Below, piece after piece: positions 56,801-64,000 of a DNA stretch of 64,000 bases; position 1 is the first letter of the stretch; every line of letters begins with the position of its first letter. The position numbers were made by a program, and so were the translations under genes. The notes under the pieces are model-generated. The model was given only the letters and a program-made list of their open reading frames with translations. It did not search any database and was not told where the DNA came from. Source of the stretch: Cyanoderma ruficeps (taxonomy: Eukaryota > Chordata > Aves > Passeriformes > Timaliidae); NCBI GenBank assembly GCA_008694505.1, contig VZDJ01007747.1:38731615-38795614 (forward strand), given 5' to 3'.

Positions 56801-59541
56801 GAAAAATGCAGTAAAATACAGACAAGTGATTTTCTGCTTGAAGTTTTTTTGCAGCTGTCACAGAGTGAAAATCAAACGTGATGGTGATTGATTGTGTGCT
56901 GATTTACTTCAACCAGAATTTGCAGCAATTAGTTCTGGTACTATAGATATAAAATCCTTTAGGATTTGCTGAACATCCTGAACAACTGAGTGAAGATTTA
57001 CATTACTTTCCTTTACATTATTTTTTTTCTCTGACAGCAGTTTAATGACAAGTTCTTGTTCATCCGATGACATTGATCAGGAAGAAATCCAGCTTGCTTT
57101 GCAGGCTGCCAAGATTGCCACACGAGAGAAGATCAGATCTAGATTTCATGGCAGTAATGATCTTATTCACCGCCTTTTTGTCTGTATCTCAGGTATGAGA
57201 ATCACTGAATCATTAAACTATTTTTGGTGGGGGGTTTTTTATTTTATTTTTGGTGGTTTTGCACATCAAGTTGTGGTAGAAAGGACTAGAGATGAAGTTT
57301 CAGGAAGACTCTGTTTTGGGGGCCTAAGTTACAGTCTGGTTTGGAAGGACCTGTTACCTGTTTGGAACTTACAGATCAGAGATGCTGACATCTTAGACTT
57401 GTAGTGTTGAAGAATTTGGACTTGTATCAGGTTTGATTTTTCCCTGGTGATGCCCTGTTGTGTTCAAGGAATGAAATTTGACTTAGCAGTTCCATTTTCA
57501 TGCAAAATGAATCTCTCAGTATTTCCTGACAAAGGATAAGAAAGGTATGTATTGGCTTGCAGGTAGCATAAAAACCAGAATGTAAGTTGGCCATTATGGA
57601 GAATTACTTTAATCAGATGTGCAATTTTTATTCCTAATGTGAGCAAGTGATCCCCTAAAAAAGTGAGGCCATTACTGGCACTAACAGGCAGATTTAAGTA
57701 CTTTTTTAAAGGATTGTGTAACAGTCTAGAAATGGTTTACCCATTTTCTCAAACTCTAAGGTGTTGCTGACCAGCTGCAGACAAACTACGCTAGTGATTT
57801 GAGAAGTATCTTAAAAACCTTGTTTGAAGTTATGGCAACCAAACCTGAAACAGAAGACAAGGAAAAGCAGAAGAAAGGTAAAGGATCTGAACATTTGTTT
57901 TCTGTAATGAATTTCTGATGGTAGCCCAGTGGGGATCCATTTGACACAAATTCCCCTAACTTATTGTTATCTTTTTGGCAGGATTCACTGTACAGTGGTT
58001 CACCTAAGTTTAAAAGGAGTAATGGAAACAGACTGTAAACAGGACGAAGTCCCTGTACAGGAACACAGGAACTTGTCTTGAGGCAAATACTAAAAAGAGT
58101 TAAAGTCTTCAGAGTTCGTCTGCTGTTTCCACATTTCTATATTTAACAGCAGCACACAGTAGCCCATATAGTTTACAGCCCATAATTTATGCAGGGTTTG
58201 GACTTCATAGATTTATTTTTTCCCCCCAGATTTGTTTCATACTGGGTACATGTTAAGTTAGCAAAGAACTAGAAGATGGGAATGCTCAGTAAAATGCTGA
58301 AATCTGTCCTGTCTTAAAGAAATTGAAGAATTTGGCTTCAAGATAGAAAAATGCCACATTTCAATTCTAGATAATTAAAGTAATGGAACCAGAACTAGAT
58401 CATGAACCAACAAAAGATTTTTTTTTTCCTCTGTGACCATTTTTATTATTTCTTTTTTAAGTGTCAGGTCTTCTAACTTATCTATGAATAATCGTGTCAT
58501 CCCAGCAAGGCTGCAATTACTTTTATCCGTTGTTATCATCAGAACAACCAGCATCTGAAAGTGACCAAAGCTCCTTTTTTTCCTAATTCCATTCCTCCAG
58601 ATTGAAAACTTTTTGTTTCTCTGAGTTTATTTTAAAAGCATTAAGGTTTTTTATGTGGAACTCTTAGTTAAAAATTGCATCAAGTTAGCAGAAAAAACCT
58701 ACACTCCAGTCCCAATTCTGGAGTGGGATAATGCACAATATGCATTACAGTCTTCTGTTACTTTCGGTTGAAACTTCCACAACAGTTTTACAGTGGCAGC
58801 CTGTCACAATGTGAAAATGGACTGGGTTTTTTTATTGTTAAAAAATATGGGGTTACACAGAATTGCTAGAAAGAGAACACAAAAGCTCCTGAACCTTCAA
58901 ATAAGAGTAATAAAGAAACTGGAGCTGAAAAGAATTATCACTGGGAAATATATGTTAATCAATAGTCCTTGGATGGATGTAATTTCTAATGGATGAACTC
59001 TTACATTAAAAAAGATGGTATGGACAAAAGTAAGCATAAGCAAAATGAGTGAAAAAAGGGAAGTTTGAGGGTGAAGTTTCTCTTTGATATATGTGATTTA
59101 ATGTGTGTGATTCACCTTGGGAATCTCTCACTGTTCTCAAAATCTACTTGTATTAAAGGATCCAAGTTAAGTTTTGGGAAGTAAAATGTAGATGCAGTTA
59201 AACTAGCAGAAGTAAGAAGACTGCATGTCCTGTAATAACAGCATCTTTCATTTCTCTTGTCACTCCAAAGAAGAATAGGAGTCTTGTAAATCACTATTTG
59301 TGTCAGGGTAGAGAAAAAGCAAGAAGTCTAAGAAGGTGCTGCTATGGTCTGATCCTGTGAATCCCATGAAAGTTCTAACATGAATCTTTGAAGTGAAAAT
59401 TGGAAAAATATGAGTACTTTTTGAATTGTTTTGCAGTTAATCATGGTTTAAGGAATGCAGCACTGGAAGACTGTGCTTTATGTCAAGAAAGTATATCATC
59501 CTCAGAACTTGCAGCAAAAGCCAGAGATGGGGACTTTGAAG
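11717..59541 (+). CDS. ZFYVE28: ZFYVE28 (LST2 homolog), partial gene span, nine coding exons
   Basis: This is the spliced reading frame of the lateral signaling target 2 homolog. Nine exons totalling 2362 nt join in phase with no internal stop and give about 787 residues. The order matches the human protein as I recall it (887 residues, not checked here): conserved N-terminal domain, long acidic Ser-rich middle, then the segment leading to the FYVE finger. Residues before about position 60 and the FYVE finger itself are not in the window, so the gene extends past both ends. Family knowledge: the protein binds PI3P on early endosomes through its FYVE domain and dampens EGFR signalling by promoting receptor degradation; mono-ubiquitylation releases it to the cytosol. 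C. elegans lst-2 acts as a negative regulator of EGFR-MAPK signalling in vulval patterning. Introns are 0.6 to 26 kb long. Confidence 0.95.
11855..14348 (+). other. ZFYVE28 intron, nothing recognised
   Basis: 2.5-kb intron with GT-AG ends. Contains short A-rich and AAC repeats near 12583. No repeat family or RNA gene was recognised. Confidence 0.7.
14349..14551 (+). CDS. ZFYVE28: ZFYVE28 exon, N-terminal domain continued
   Basis: Acceptor CTTTCATAG ends at 14348; donor AAG|GTAAAA starts at 14552. The exon is 203 nt: phase 0 in, two bases (AG) carried over. It encodes [18 protein letters not shown] and continues to [11 protein letters not shown]. The segment is rich in charged residues (Arg, Glu, Asp, Lys) at helical spacing and is predicted to be mainly alpha-helical. 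The family is strongly conserved here, which supports the frame. No domain outside the LST2 N-terminal region is recognised. Confidence 0.95.
14552..16310 (+). other. ZFYVE28 intron with a perfect hairpin near its 3' end
   Basis: 1.8-kb intron, GT-AG. Contains an AT-rich imperfect repeat at 16020-16075 and an 11-bp perfect stem at 16204-16231. Otherwise nothing recognised. Confidence 0.7.
16311..16400 (+). CDS. ZFYVE28: ZFYVE28 exon, N-terminal domain ([15 protein letters not shown])
   Basis: Acceptor TTTTTGTAG ends at 16310; donor AG|GTAAGT starts at 16401. The 90-nt exon takes one base to complete a serine codon (AG+T) and leaves AG. It encodes [15 protein letters not shown] followed by [14 protein letters not shown], almost invariant against the recalled human sequence. 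A perfect 11-bp hairpin lies 80 bp upstream of the acceptor (16204-16231; see findings). Confidence 0.94.
17420..17802 (+). mobile_element. CR1 LINE 3' end fragment
   Basis: Begins with a CR1 motif (GGAGAGGCTGTGGGAGCTGG, CCTGTTTAGAGGAGAG), continues with the conserved tail (GGCAGAGCAGCTGCCCATGG, GTGGAGTCTCCCTCTCTGGA) and ends CCCTTCCAACCCTGACAATT then the CR1 octamer-type terminus ATTCTGGGATTCTG. It lies in the sense direction in the 16401-18748 intron. Long minus-strand frames here (up to 260 codons) are a by-product. Confidence 0.92.
18749..18838 (+). CDS. ZFYVE28: ZFYVE28 exon, N-terminal domain ([17 protein letters not shown])
   Basis: Acceptor TTCTGCTTAG ends at 18748; donor TG|GTGAGT starts at 18839. 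The exon is 90 nt, with one base completing an Arg codon and TG carried over to a Cys codon. It encodes [18 protein letters not shown] and [11 protein letters not shown]. The human protein has DFGYLTQDM at this place, so LRLGYL is a small substitution at the exon start. The reading frame also stays open upstream through intron sequence, but the acceptor and phase fix the exon start. Confidence 0.94.
18839..21609 (+). other. ZFYVE28 intron with a short tandem duplication and poly-A run
   Basis: 2.8-kb GT-AG intron. Contains an 18-bp unit repeated twice (19946-19981, one mismatch) and a 14-base A run (20387-20400). No mobile element recognised. Confidence 0.65.
19946..19981 (+). repeat. 18-bp tandem duplication
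   Basis: Unit GCCTTATAGGATAGGAAA occurs twice in direct succession with one A/G difference. Confidence 0.9.
21610..21711 (+). CDS. ZFYVE28: ZFYVE28 exon, end of N-terminal domain, GC donor
   Basis: Acceptor TTGAATTACAG ends at 21609. The exon is 102 nt, completing a Cys codon (TG+T) and encoding [19 protein letters not shown], then [14 protein letters not shown]. It ends AAG followed by GCAAGT, so the intron is of the GC-AG class with an otherwise consensus donor. The AG left over joins G of the next exon to give Arg, and the protein continues [12 protein letters not shown] as in the human homolog. A GT four bases downstream (21716) would break the frame. Confidence 0.93.
26221..26242 (+). 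repeat. GTT/ATT microsatellite
   Basis: GTTGTTGTTATTATTATTAT, a short trinucleotide repeat in an intron. Confidence 0.85.
27961..27991 (+). repeat. ATT/GTT microsatellite
   Basis: ATATTATTATTATTGTTGTT followed by GTTATTATTAT; same unit mix as the copy 1.7 kb upstream. Confidence 0.85.
28433..29020 (-). mobile_element. Solo LTR of an avian endogenous retrovirus, reverse orientation
   Basis: GC-rich island of about 590 bp. On the minus strand it starts near TCTTCTGGCTTTGACTGG and ends GGGGTTAAGTCACGACA, the pattern of a widespread LTR in neoavian genomes that I recall as TGTGCTGGTTTTGGCTGG... to ...CCACGACA. It has a TATATAAAGC box (complement of 28736-28745) and an ATTAAA polyadenylation signal (complement of 28557-28562). 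No internal retroviral genes adjoin it, so it is a solo LTR. A clear target-site duplication was not found. It suggests a neoavian, perhaps passerine, host. Confidence 0.82.
28736..28745 (-). promoter_or_regulatory. TATA box of the reverse solo LTR
   Basis: The complement reads TATATAAAGC at the usual LTR position. Transcription from it would run antisense to ZFYVE28. Confidence 0.6.
29598..30962 (+). CDS. ZFYVE28: ZFYVE28 large central exon, acidic and Ser-rich region
   Basis: Acceptor TTCATTTTCAG ends at 29597; donor AG|GTAAGA starts at 30963. At 1365 nt it is the longest exon and encodes 454 codons plus split codons. In order: [19 protein letters not shown] (about 29599); [20 protein letters not shown] and VGDEMSSLL with a short charged helix (about 29776-29870); an acidic stretch [15 protein letters not shown] (about 29970); [17 protein letters not shown] followed by [14 protein letters not shown] (about 30304-30400); a cysteine cluster [15 protein letters not shown] (about 30523-30565); and a low-complexity Ser/Glu/Lys-rich tail. 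The block order and the Cys cluster match vertebrate LST2, while the linkers diverge as expected for a disordered region. No catalytic domain is visible. Confidence 0.96.
33080..33600 (-). mobile_element. Possible old, degraded CR1-like LINE fragment
   Basis: The stretch TCAGGCTCACAGAGCTAGAG ... GGAGTCCTTTTTATTTTTAGGGATG resembles the antisense of the CR1 reverse transcriptase region, but it is much decayed. Weak support by eye; limits are rough. Confidence 0.35.
34570..35765 (-). mobile_element. CR1 LINE, about 1.2-kb 3' copy, reverse orientation
   Basis: The left end carries the CR1 3' terminus in reverse (CATAGACTCACAGAATGG, TTGGAAGGGACC), followed by CCCACTAGACCAGGCTGC and, further in, CTTGTCCAGGCTTGGGACAA. 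On the minus strand 34911-35500 translates in pieces to CR1 motifs such as [18 protein letters not shown] and [10 protein letters not shown], with several stops and frameshifts. The right part (to about 35765) includes TGTCAAAGGCTTTAGAGAAG, also typical. Long + strand frames (up to 210 codons) are antisense by-products. Confidence 0.9.
42468..42542 (+). CDS. Candidate 75-nt in-frame cassette exon of ZFYVE28
   Basis: A T-rich tract with TTTTTTCAG ends at 42467 and a usable donor TG|GTATTG begins at 42543. In the phase left by the 29598-30962 exon (AG plus T), this piece reads [20 protein letters not shown] and then RFDEW-like residues, and it leaves two bases, which is the phase the 57041 exon needs. 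The length is a multiple of three, so it can be included or skipped without a frameshift. Codons read like real coding sequence, with a Ser-rich acidic composition similar to the neighbouring exon. One base is ambiguous (N at 42528), giving Ser or Arg. If not spliced at 42543, the frame stops two codons later (TGG TAT TGA). I do not recall this segment in the human reference isoform. It could also be an exon of an unrecognised gene. Confidence 0.6.
42964..43070 (-). mobile_element. Short CR1 terminal fragment, reverse orientation
   Basis: TTCACAGAATATTCTAAGTTGGAAGG at the start and ACAGGGATTGAAACCATGAC, CTTGGTATTATTAGCA at the end match an avian CR1 subfamily 3' end in antisense. The latter motif looks like a tRNA T-arm but no cloverleaf is present. 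It lies 420 bp after the candidate cassette exon. Confidence 0.7.
46215..47095 (-). mobile_element. CR1 LINE copy, reverse orientation
   Basis: The order of motifs is that of an inverted CR1: CTCATAGAACAGGTTCTCCA, GGGTGCCCTCCAGTCTGTTC, GACACAGGAGTACTCCAGGT, CCTTGCACCTGTCTCTGTTA, ATCCAGATTATTTGTGGTGA and ATCAGCACTCTGAGTGTGAG. The minus strand gives partial CR1 peptides (for example [20 protein letters not shown] and [20 protein letters not shown]). GC content is well above the surrounding intron. Many stops; inactive. Confidence 0.88.
49014..49108 (+). repeat. T/G homopolymer-rich tract with a 13-base assembly gap
   Basis: T runs of up to about 11 and G runs of 3-4 (49017-49020, 49041-49044, 49051-49053, 49055-49057) surround 13 N bases at 49066-49078. 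The gap size may be arbitrary. Confidence 0.95.
52623..52665 (+). mobile_element. Very short CR1 3' end
   Basis: TGTCTTCCAACCCTAACCAT followed by TCTCTGATTCTGTGA is the conserved CR1 terminus, including the octamer-type end. Only about 40 bp remain. Confidence 0.75.
57041..57192 (+). CDS. ZFYVE28: ZFYVE28 exon ([21 protein letters not shown])
   Basis: The acceptor is a tandem CAGCAG at 57035-57040; using the second AG gives 152 nt and completes a Ser codon. Donor TCAG|GTATGA starts at 57193. The exon encodes [16 protein letters not shown], then [20 protein letters not shown] and [15 protein letters not shown]. The second half is nearly identical to human LST2. The first half (a short acidic stretch then an Ala/Leu helix) differs more. 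It follows a 26-kb intron that contains the candidate cassette exon. Confidence 0.95.
57193..57760 (+). other. ZFYVE28 short intron
   Basis: 568-bp GT-AG intron; nothing recognised inside. Confidence 0.85.
57761..57877 (+). CDS. ZFYVE28: ZFYVE28 exon ([21 protein letters not shown])
   Basis: Acceptor CAAACTCTAAG ends at 57760; donor AAAG|GTAAAG starts at 57878. The exon is 117 nt, completes the Gly codon and leaves one base. It encodes [19 protein letters not shown], then [20 protein letters not shown]. It is predicted helical and ends in a Lys/Glu-rich linker. The acceptor has a weak pyrimidine tract, but the coding match to the homolog fixes it. Confidence 0.95.
57878..59436 (+). other. 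ZFYVE28 intron, nothing recognised
   Basis: 1.6-kb GT-AG intron, AT-rich; no repeat family or RNA recognised. Confidence 0.8.
59437..59541 (+). CDS. ZFYVE28: ZFYVE28 exon just before the FYVE domain
   Basis: Acceptor GAATTGTTTTGCAG ends at 59436; donor GAAG|GTATGG starts at 59542. The exon is 105 nt and completes a Val codon (G+TT). It encodes [20 protein letters not shown] and [14 protein letters not shown]. In the homolog the next residues begin the FYVE finger (DPPEWVPDEAC...). No match to that zinc finger was seen between 59542 and 64000, so the FYVE exons must lie beyond the window. Confidence 0.95.
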
Positions 59542-62500
59542 GTATGGTTTTTTTTTTCTAAGAATTAAAATTAGACAACAGTGATGTCTAAAAAAGTGAT
59601 CATTAAAATGAAAAGTCTTCTAATGTTTGGCTCTGGAAAGTGAGTATAAAATGTTGTCATGCTGTTTTAGAGACAAATTCAGAAGGTAAACCGATCATAT
59701 TTCTTTTAGGTTTTTCTAACAGCCTCGTGAAACTCTTACCCACAAATTGTCATGTTCAGTATGAATTCCTCTGTATCAGTGTAGAAGGGGTCTGTGTAGT
59801 AAAAGTGTATATTTAACACCGTGTGTGATGTTACATCTGACGAGTTTCTGAGGGCTATGAGATGCAAAGCCCTAAGTAAGACCTTCTCAGCCAAATCTTA
59901 AGAGGGTTTTTATTTCATTTGCTGCATGTGGATGTGCTGCTTTATCCCAAGGTAGAAGTTCCTTTTGTATTTTCTTTACTTTTGTCTTCGATTGAGGTAT
60001 TTTGGCTAATATTTTCACATTCTTCACCATATTATTTTAAGGAAAAGGATAGTTCAGGTAAGTCTGCTGAGACTCAAATCTCACTGAGTACATGGTAAGA
60101 ATGGAGAAAGCATGTAAGTCTCAAAGTTTTGAGGTTCAAGTATTCTGAAAGCTCACGAGTTGTTTCTCTTTTATAAATCTGAGCTTCTTCGGAGTTAGTT
60201 ATGGGCTGAAGTCCTATTATGGCAAACTCAGTATAAAAAATGGATTAAAAGATATCAGAGCACTTGCAGTCAAAGAATAAGAAGAGAGATATATGAGATG
60301 GAGCAAACAAGAAAGCAATCAGCTTTGATCTTCAAGGCTAAGTGGTGGTTTCAACACACCAGGAGCCCAATTATCAGAGCTGTAATATGTCTGTCTGTGG
60401 TCAAGTGAGAAGTACAAGACAGCCATCAGCTATGAAACTGTATCTGAGCTTCCCAGAAACTCAACTGTGCAGTAATTTCCTTGTGCTTTAAAACTTTGAT
60501 GTATTGTTACATATTTGTCCATGTACACTACTGTCCTTCCAGTGAGAGGCTGGGAATGCAGGATGACAGAGCTGGGTGGTAAAGCAGTGTGTTCCTCTGC
60601 TTGTATGAGGAGGGTGATGACCAACAGAAAAGAAATTCTGGTTCTTGTCATTTGTAATAAAGATCAGAAATCATGGCGGGGGGAAAAAGAACTCTTAAGG
60701 ATTAGATTTTAGAGTAATACCACATATTTATAACTTATTTTGTGCTTATATAAAATCCATGGTTTGCTTGCTTACCCTTCTTCTGAAGCTGCAGGCTAAA
60801 GGATCTAATCTATTTAGAACAGCGGGGTTAATTCATGTATAATGCACTGTAGAAATATTATCTCTTCTGGAGGAAGATGATTTCAAGGCAGATAAAGAAC
60901 TGTTCAGTAGTCATTTTAATTGATTTTTCTATTGTGCTGTAATTCAGAATGTCACAGAAGGTGCAGGAAGGAACAAATCTTTAAGCAAAATCCTTACCCT
61001 CTATAGGCTATATTGCGAAAGAGTGTGAGATTATTCCTTCTCTACCACTTCAATTCATTGTCTTTTGTTTTGGATCGATCCTGATGCTGTTGGTGAATTT
61101 GACTTACAGAACTTGAAAGCCAGTTATTCTGAACTTCTGATGCTCCATAAGCCTCTCACAGTGGATGAATATTTTGTCACAGCAAAGTCACTTCTCTTCT
61201 CTGGCATGTTGCTCAGCTTTTAAGGTTCTTCAGCCTTTCATGGCAGCTGCTATTGGTATGGGGAATGTTTCATGCTTGGTGAAGTGAGTTGGGATGTTAT
61301 TTACTGAAATAAGGGGACTATGGTCTGGGTACTTAGGTGATGCTATGGCCAGTGCAGTAAAGGGGAATCTTTAGAGGTACAGAAGGCCCTGCAGCACCCA
61401 GGCAGCGTGAATCAGTTATGAACCTGCCCTAAGTGAATGGTAAAACCAGATATGTAGTATTTGTTGCACATGTAGATAACTTAGATAAAAACAACCCCCC
61501 TTATTTACACCTTTATTCCAGAATAGCAGGTGTTTTATGTGTGCCTGCATGGTAGAAAGCCATTCTTTGTGGGATAACCAAGTCCCTTTTGAGTAAGTAG
61601 ACATGGATCCCAAGATGATCTTGGCTTGCCTTGCCCCATGCTAACATATCTTCTAAACTGAGCCAATTAGCAGGTGCTCCTGCAGGTACTCTGCTTTTGG
61701 TGCTCACAGAGGCCCACTGGGAAGGCTTGGCCATGTCTGCACCAATCTCCTTGCAGGCTTTCTCTGGGAGCCTCCCTTGGATAATGTGTAAGTGGTTATG
61801 CTGTAAATATCTACTCATACAAACCAGTGCAGCTCTTCTGACCATGTAAACCAAAGAGTGTAGTCTGCTGTTACTTGGGTTCATTCCTGATGGGCAGGAA
61901 TTTTATGTATCCCAAAGAGACAGAGGATGCTGAGGAGTATGAAGATGAGCTCCACCTTCCAAACCAGAAGAAGTCACAGAAAGTCTACGAAGAAGGACAT
62001 CTGAAGTGGGTCAATATGCTGAATTTATGGGAACTTAAAAAACACACCTCACCTCCAAAACATGCCAAACTTCTGTCCATTCAGGTCACAAGTTGTCATT
62101 GCTGGCAGCACTGTACACACTTTTTTCTCCTGAGGTATCTAGGGATAGCTAATGGGATACATAGTTTTGCTATCCCTTAAGTATCCAGCATGAGGCATAG
62201 ACTTCCACCAGGATTTTAACCTCAGCAGCCATGTGCCTTTTCCCCCTTACAACACCTCCCCATGTATCTTGTTTTTGCTGGCCACTGTGGAAGAAACAGC
62301 CTGACTTTGGGTGATGTTTGGGTGCAGGTGGAAGATGTCTGGTGGATAAGGCAAGTTTTGCTGCTTGAACATTGTTCCCTATTTCTTGCAGTGAGCCTGG
62401 TGTGTTTGTCCTTCAGGCCAAATCTGGGCTGTGGGCCATCAACAGGAGTGTGGAATACACCACAGTTATCACTGTAAATGGATTCAACCCAAAGACTGAG

Positions 62501-64000
62501 AGCATTGCATCGAAGTTAATGAATTCCTTTTTTGTACGTCAGTCCTATACCTCAGGTCACTCAATTATTTCAACTGAAAGTGAAAACAATTTAAAGCAAA
62601 GTAGCTCTCCCCTTCTGCCATTGTGGCAGAGTATGTATTAAATTGAGAAGGTCCAGCCAACTACCTGCCAGGAAAGCTCTTCCCTATTATTAAATAAATT
62701 CCTCTCACTGAATGTAGCAAATATTTTAGACTGTATTCAGTCAGTGATGTTTAAAAAAAACCCCAAAAATGGAAAACAAGCCCAGCAACCTGAACAAATA
62801 AATGGCCTTAAGATTATACTGAAGGTTTCAGCCTCTACTTACATTATGAAGATGAATCACTTGTTTTTGTCAGATTTCTCATTCTTATTGTGTATAAAAC
62901 CCACCAGCTGGTCTGGGTCATAAAACAAATATGAATGTTTATTATGAGGCAGCTGACATTGGCAAGGGTTTAAGAGTTAAATCCTGTGACCTTCTGAAGG
63001 TTGAAATACAATAAACTACAGATTAATTGGCATTCCAAAACAAAAGCATGAGCCTATGGTCTATATGTTAATCTTTGTTGTCCTAATGCTCTAAGATTAT
63101 TGTCAAGGGAGTATATACATTTATACTTCGTGGAGTATTAAAAAATTGTATATATTTATAGGGAGAGAATTTAAAACAAATTTTATCTTCCTGTGGTAGA
63201 ATATTAATTTATGCAATATTCAATAAGTAATTTTTAAATATAGTAAAATTTCTTACCCTGGTTGTACAGTGGAGGTGATGGCCAGTGGAGCACAAAGTTC
63301 TCTGTATAAACTCAGAGCAAATTGTAGTGGCAGGCTACAACTGGGCAAAAAGGTTGGCCTCTTGGCTGCCAGTGGTGCCTGCTCTGAATTGCAGTAACAG
63401 CAGACGGAGCCTGTGTGCTGGGAACTTCCCTGGAACTGCCTTTCTCCCTGTGCCCTGGTGAGCTACAAACCAGCACAGGAAGAACCTTGTTGGGAAGTTC
63501 CTGAGCTCCAGTTTGGACAAACCACTGTTGGATGAGAGCTGACTGAGAATGGGCGGCATGGGTCACACACACAATATAAAGGAAACCTCTGTGTTTGAAA
63601 ATGTAAGAAAATTGCTCTTGTTTAACCCAATGTAAATGCATCCCTGATCAGGACAGAGCTGTGTCATTCTTAATATGCAGTACAACTTTAGAAAGACCAA
63701 ACACTGGGGAAGTAGAAGTTTGGTGTCTTTCTGCCATTTATGCATCTGGCATCATATTTCTAGCACTAACAGAAAACTTGGTTTGTATTTGCTAGCAGAT
63801 TCCTATGTATATACATAGGTGTACACACACACGGAGTAGACTTCTTCACTTTTTTGGCTTCAAAATTATTGCCTATGTTTTCATTTATCAGTTTGTTAAT
63901 GGGATAAAGCATAAGTGTGACCCTGTTCACCACACTTGGGGTCATTATGTTTATCCTTGTGAGCCTGATGATTTTAATACTAAATTTAGGGAAATCTGAG
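59542..64000 (+). other. 5' part of the ZFYVE28 intron before the FYVE exons
   Basis: The donor is GTATGG; the acceptor is outside the window. Contains an unclassified region with coding-like pieces on both strands (61080-62640), and an 18-bp palindrome (63802-63819). No FYVE exon was found. Confidence 0.7.

Larger units (their letters stand above)
30963..57040 (+). other. Very long ZFYVE28 intron (26 kb), possibly split by a cassette exon
   Basis: GT-AG ends. If the 42468-42542 exon is used it splits into about 11.5 and 14.5 kb. It contains the CR1 copies listed separately, a sequence gap, and AT-rich sequence in which I recognise nothing: 30963-33080, 33600-34570, 35770-42467, 43075-46200, 47095-49010, 49110-52615 and 52670-57034. 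Confidence 0.75.

Noticed and set aside
59542..64000. FYVE zinc-finger exons expected next in ZFYVE28.
   Set aside because: Looked for the WVPDEA, RRKHHCR and CSRC type motifs and did not find them; they must be beyond the window.

Overview
The window is vertebrate nuclear DNA, almost certainly from a bird. It is AT-rich and mostly intronic. It carries several CR1 LINE fragments with avian-type 3' ends and LTR pieces of the kind found in avian endogenous retroviruses. There are no bacterial-style gene clusters, CRISPR arrays or rRNA genes, and I recognised no tRNA genes.

One gene runs through the window on the + strand: ZFYVE28, the homolog of C. elegans lst-2 (lateral signaling target protein 2). 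Nine coding exons can be placed with good splice sites and continuous phase: 11717-11854, 14349-14551, 16311-16400, 18749-18838, 21610-21711, 29598-30962, 57041-57192, 57761-57877 and 59437-59541. They encode about 787 residues. The first roughly 60 residues lie upstream of the window, and the C-terminal FYVE zinc finger lies downstream. A tenth, candidate cassette exon at 42468-42542 is 75 nt, keeps the reading frame, and sits inside a 26-kb intron.

Layout. 1-11716 is upstream intron with a CR1 fragment (about 4555-5290), two inverted fragments of one LTR family (5383-5480 and about 7008-7570), and an endogenous retrovirus remnant (an env tail ORF at 10565-10975 and a proposed LTR at 11240-11628) that ends about 90 bp before the first visible exon. 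11717-21711 holds five short exons of the conserved N-terminal domain. 21712-29597 is an intron that begins with a GC donor and contains a solo LTR in reverse orientation (28433-29020). 29598-30962 is the single large exon for the acidic, serine-rich middle of the protein. 30963-57040 is a very long intron with CR1 copies, a 13-base assembly gap and the candidate cassette exon. 57041-59541 holds three exons leading up to the FYVE domain. 59542-64000 is the start of the next intron.

Function. From knowledge of the family, LST2/ZFYVE28 is an endosomal, PI3P-binding negative regulator of EGF receptor signalling. The lysine whose mono-ubiquitylation controls endosome binding in the human protein (K87) is present in the first exon here. 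The clearest new items are the cassette exon, the GC-AG intron, the tandem CAGCAG acceptor, the intact retroviral env tail beside an exon, and several long perfect palindromes or hairpins in the introns.
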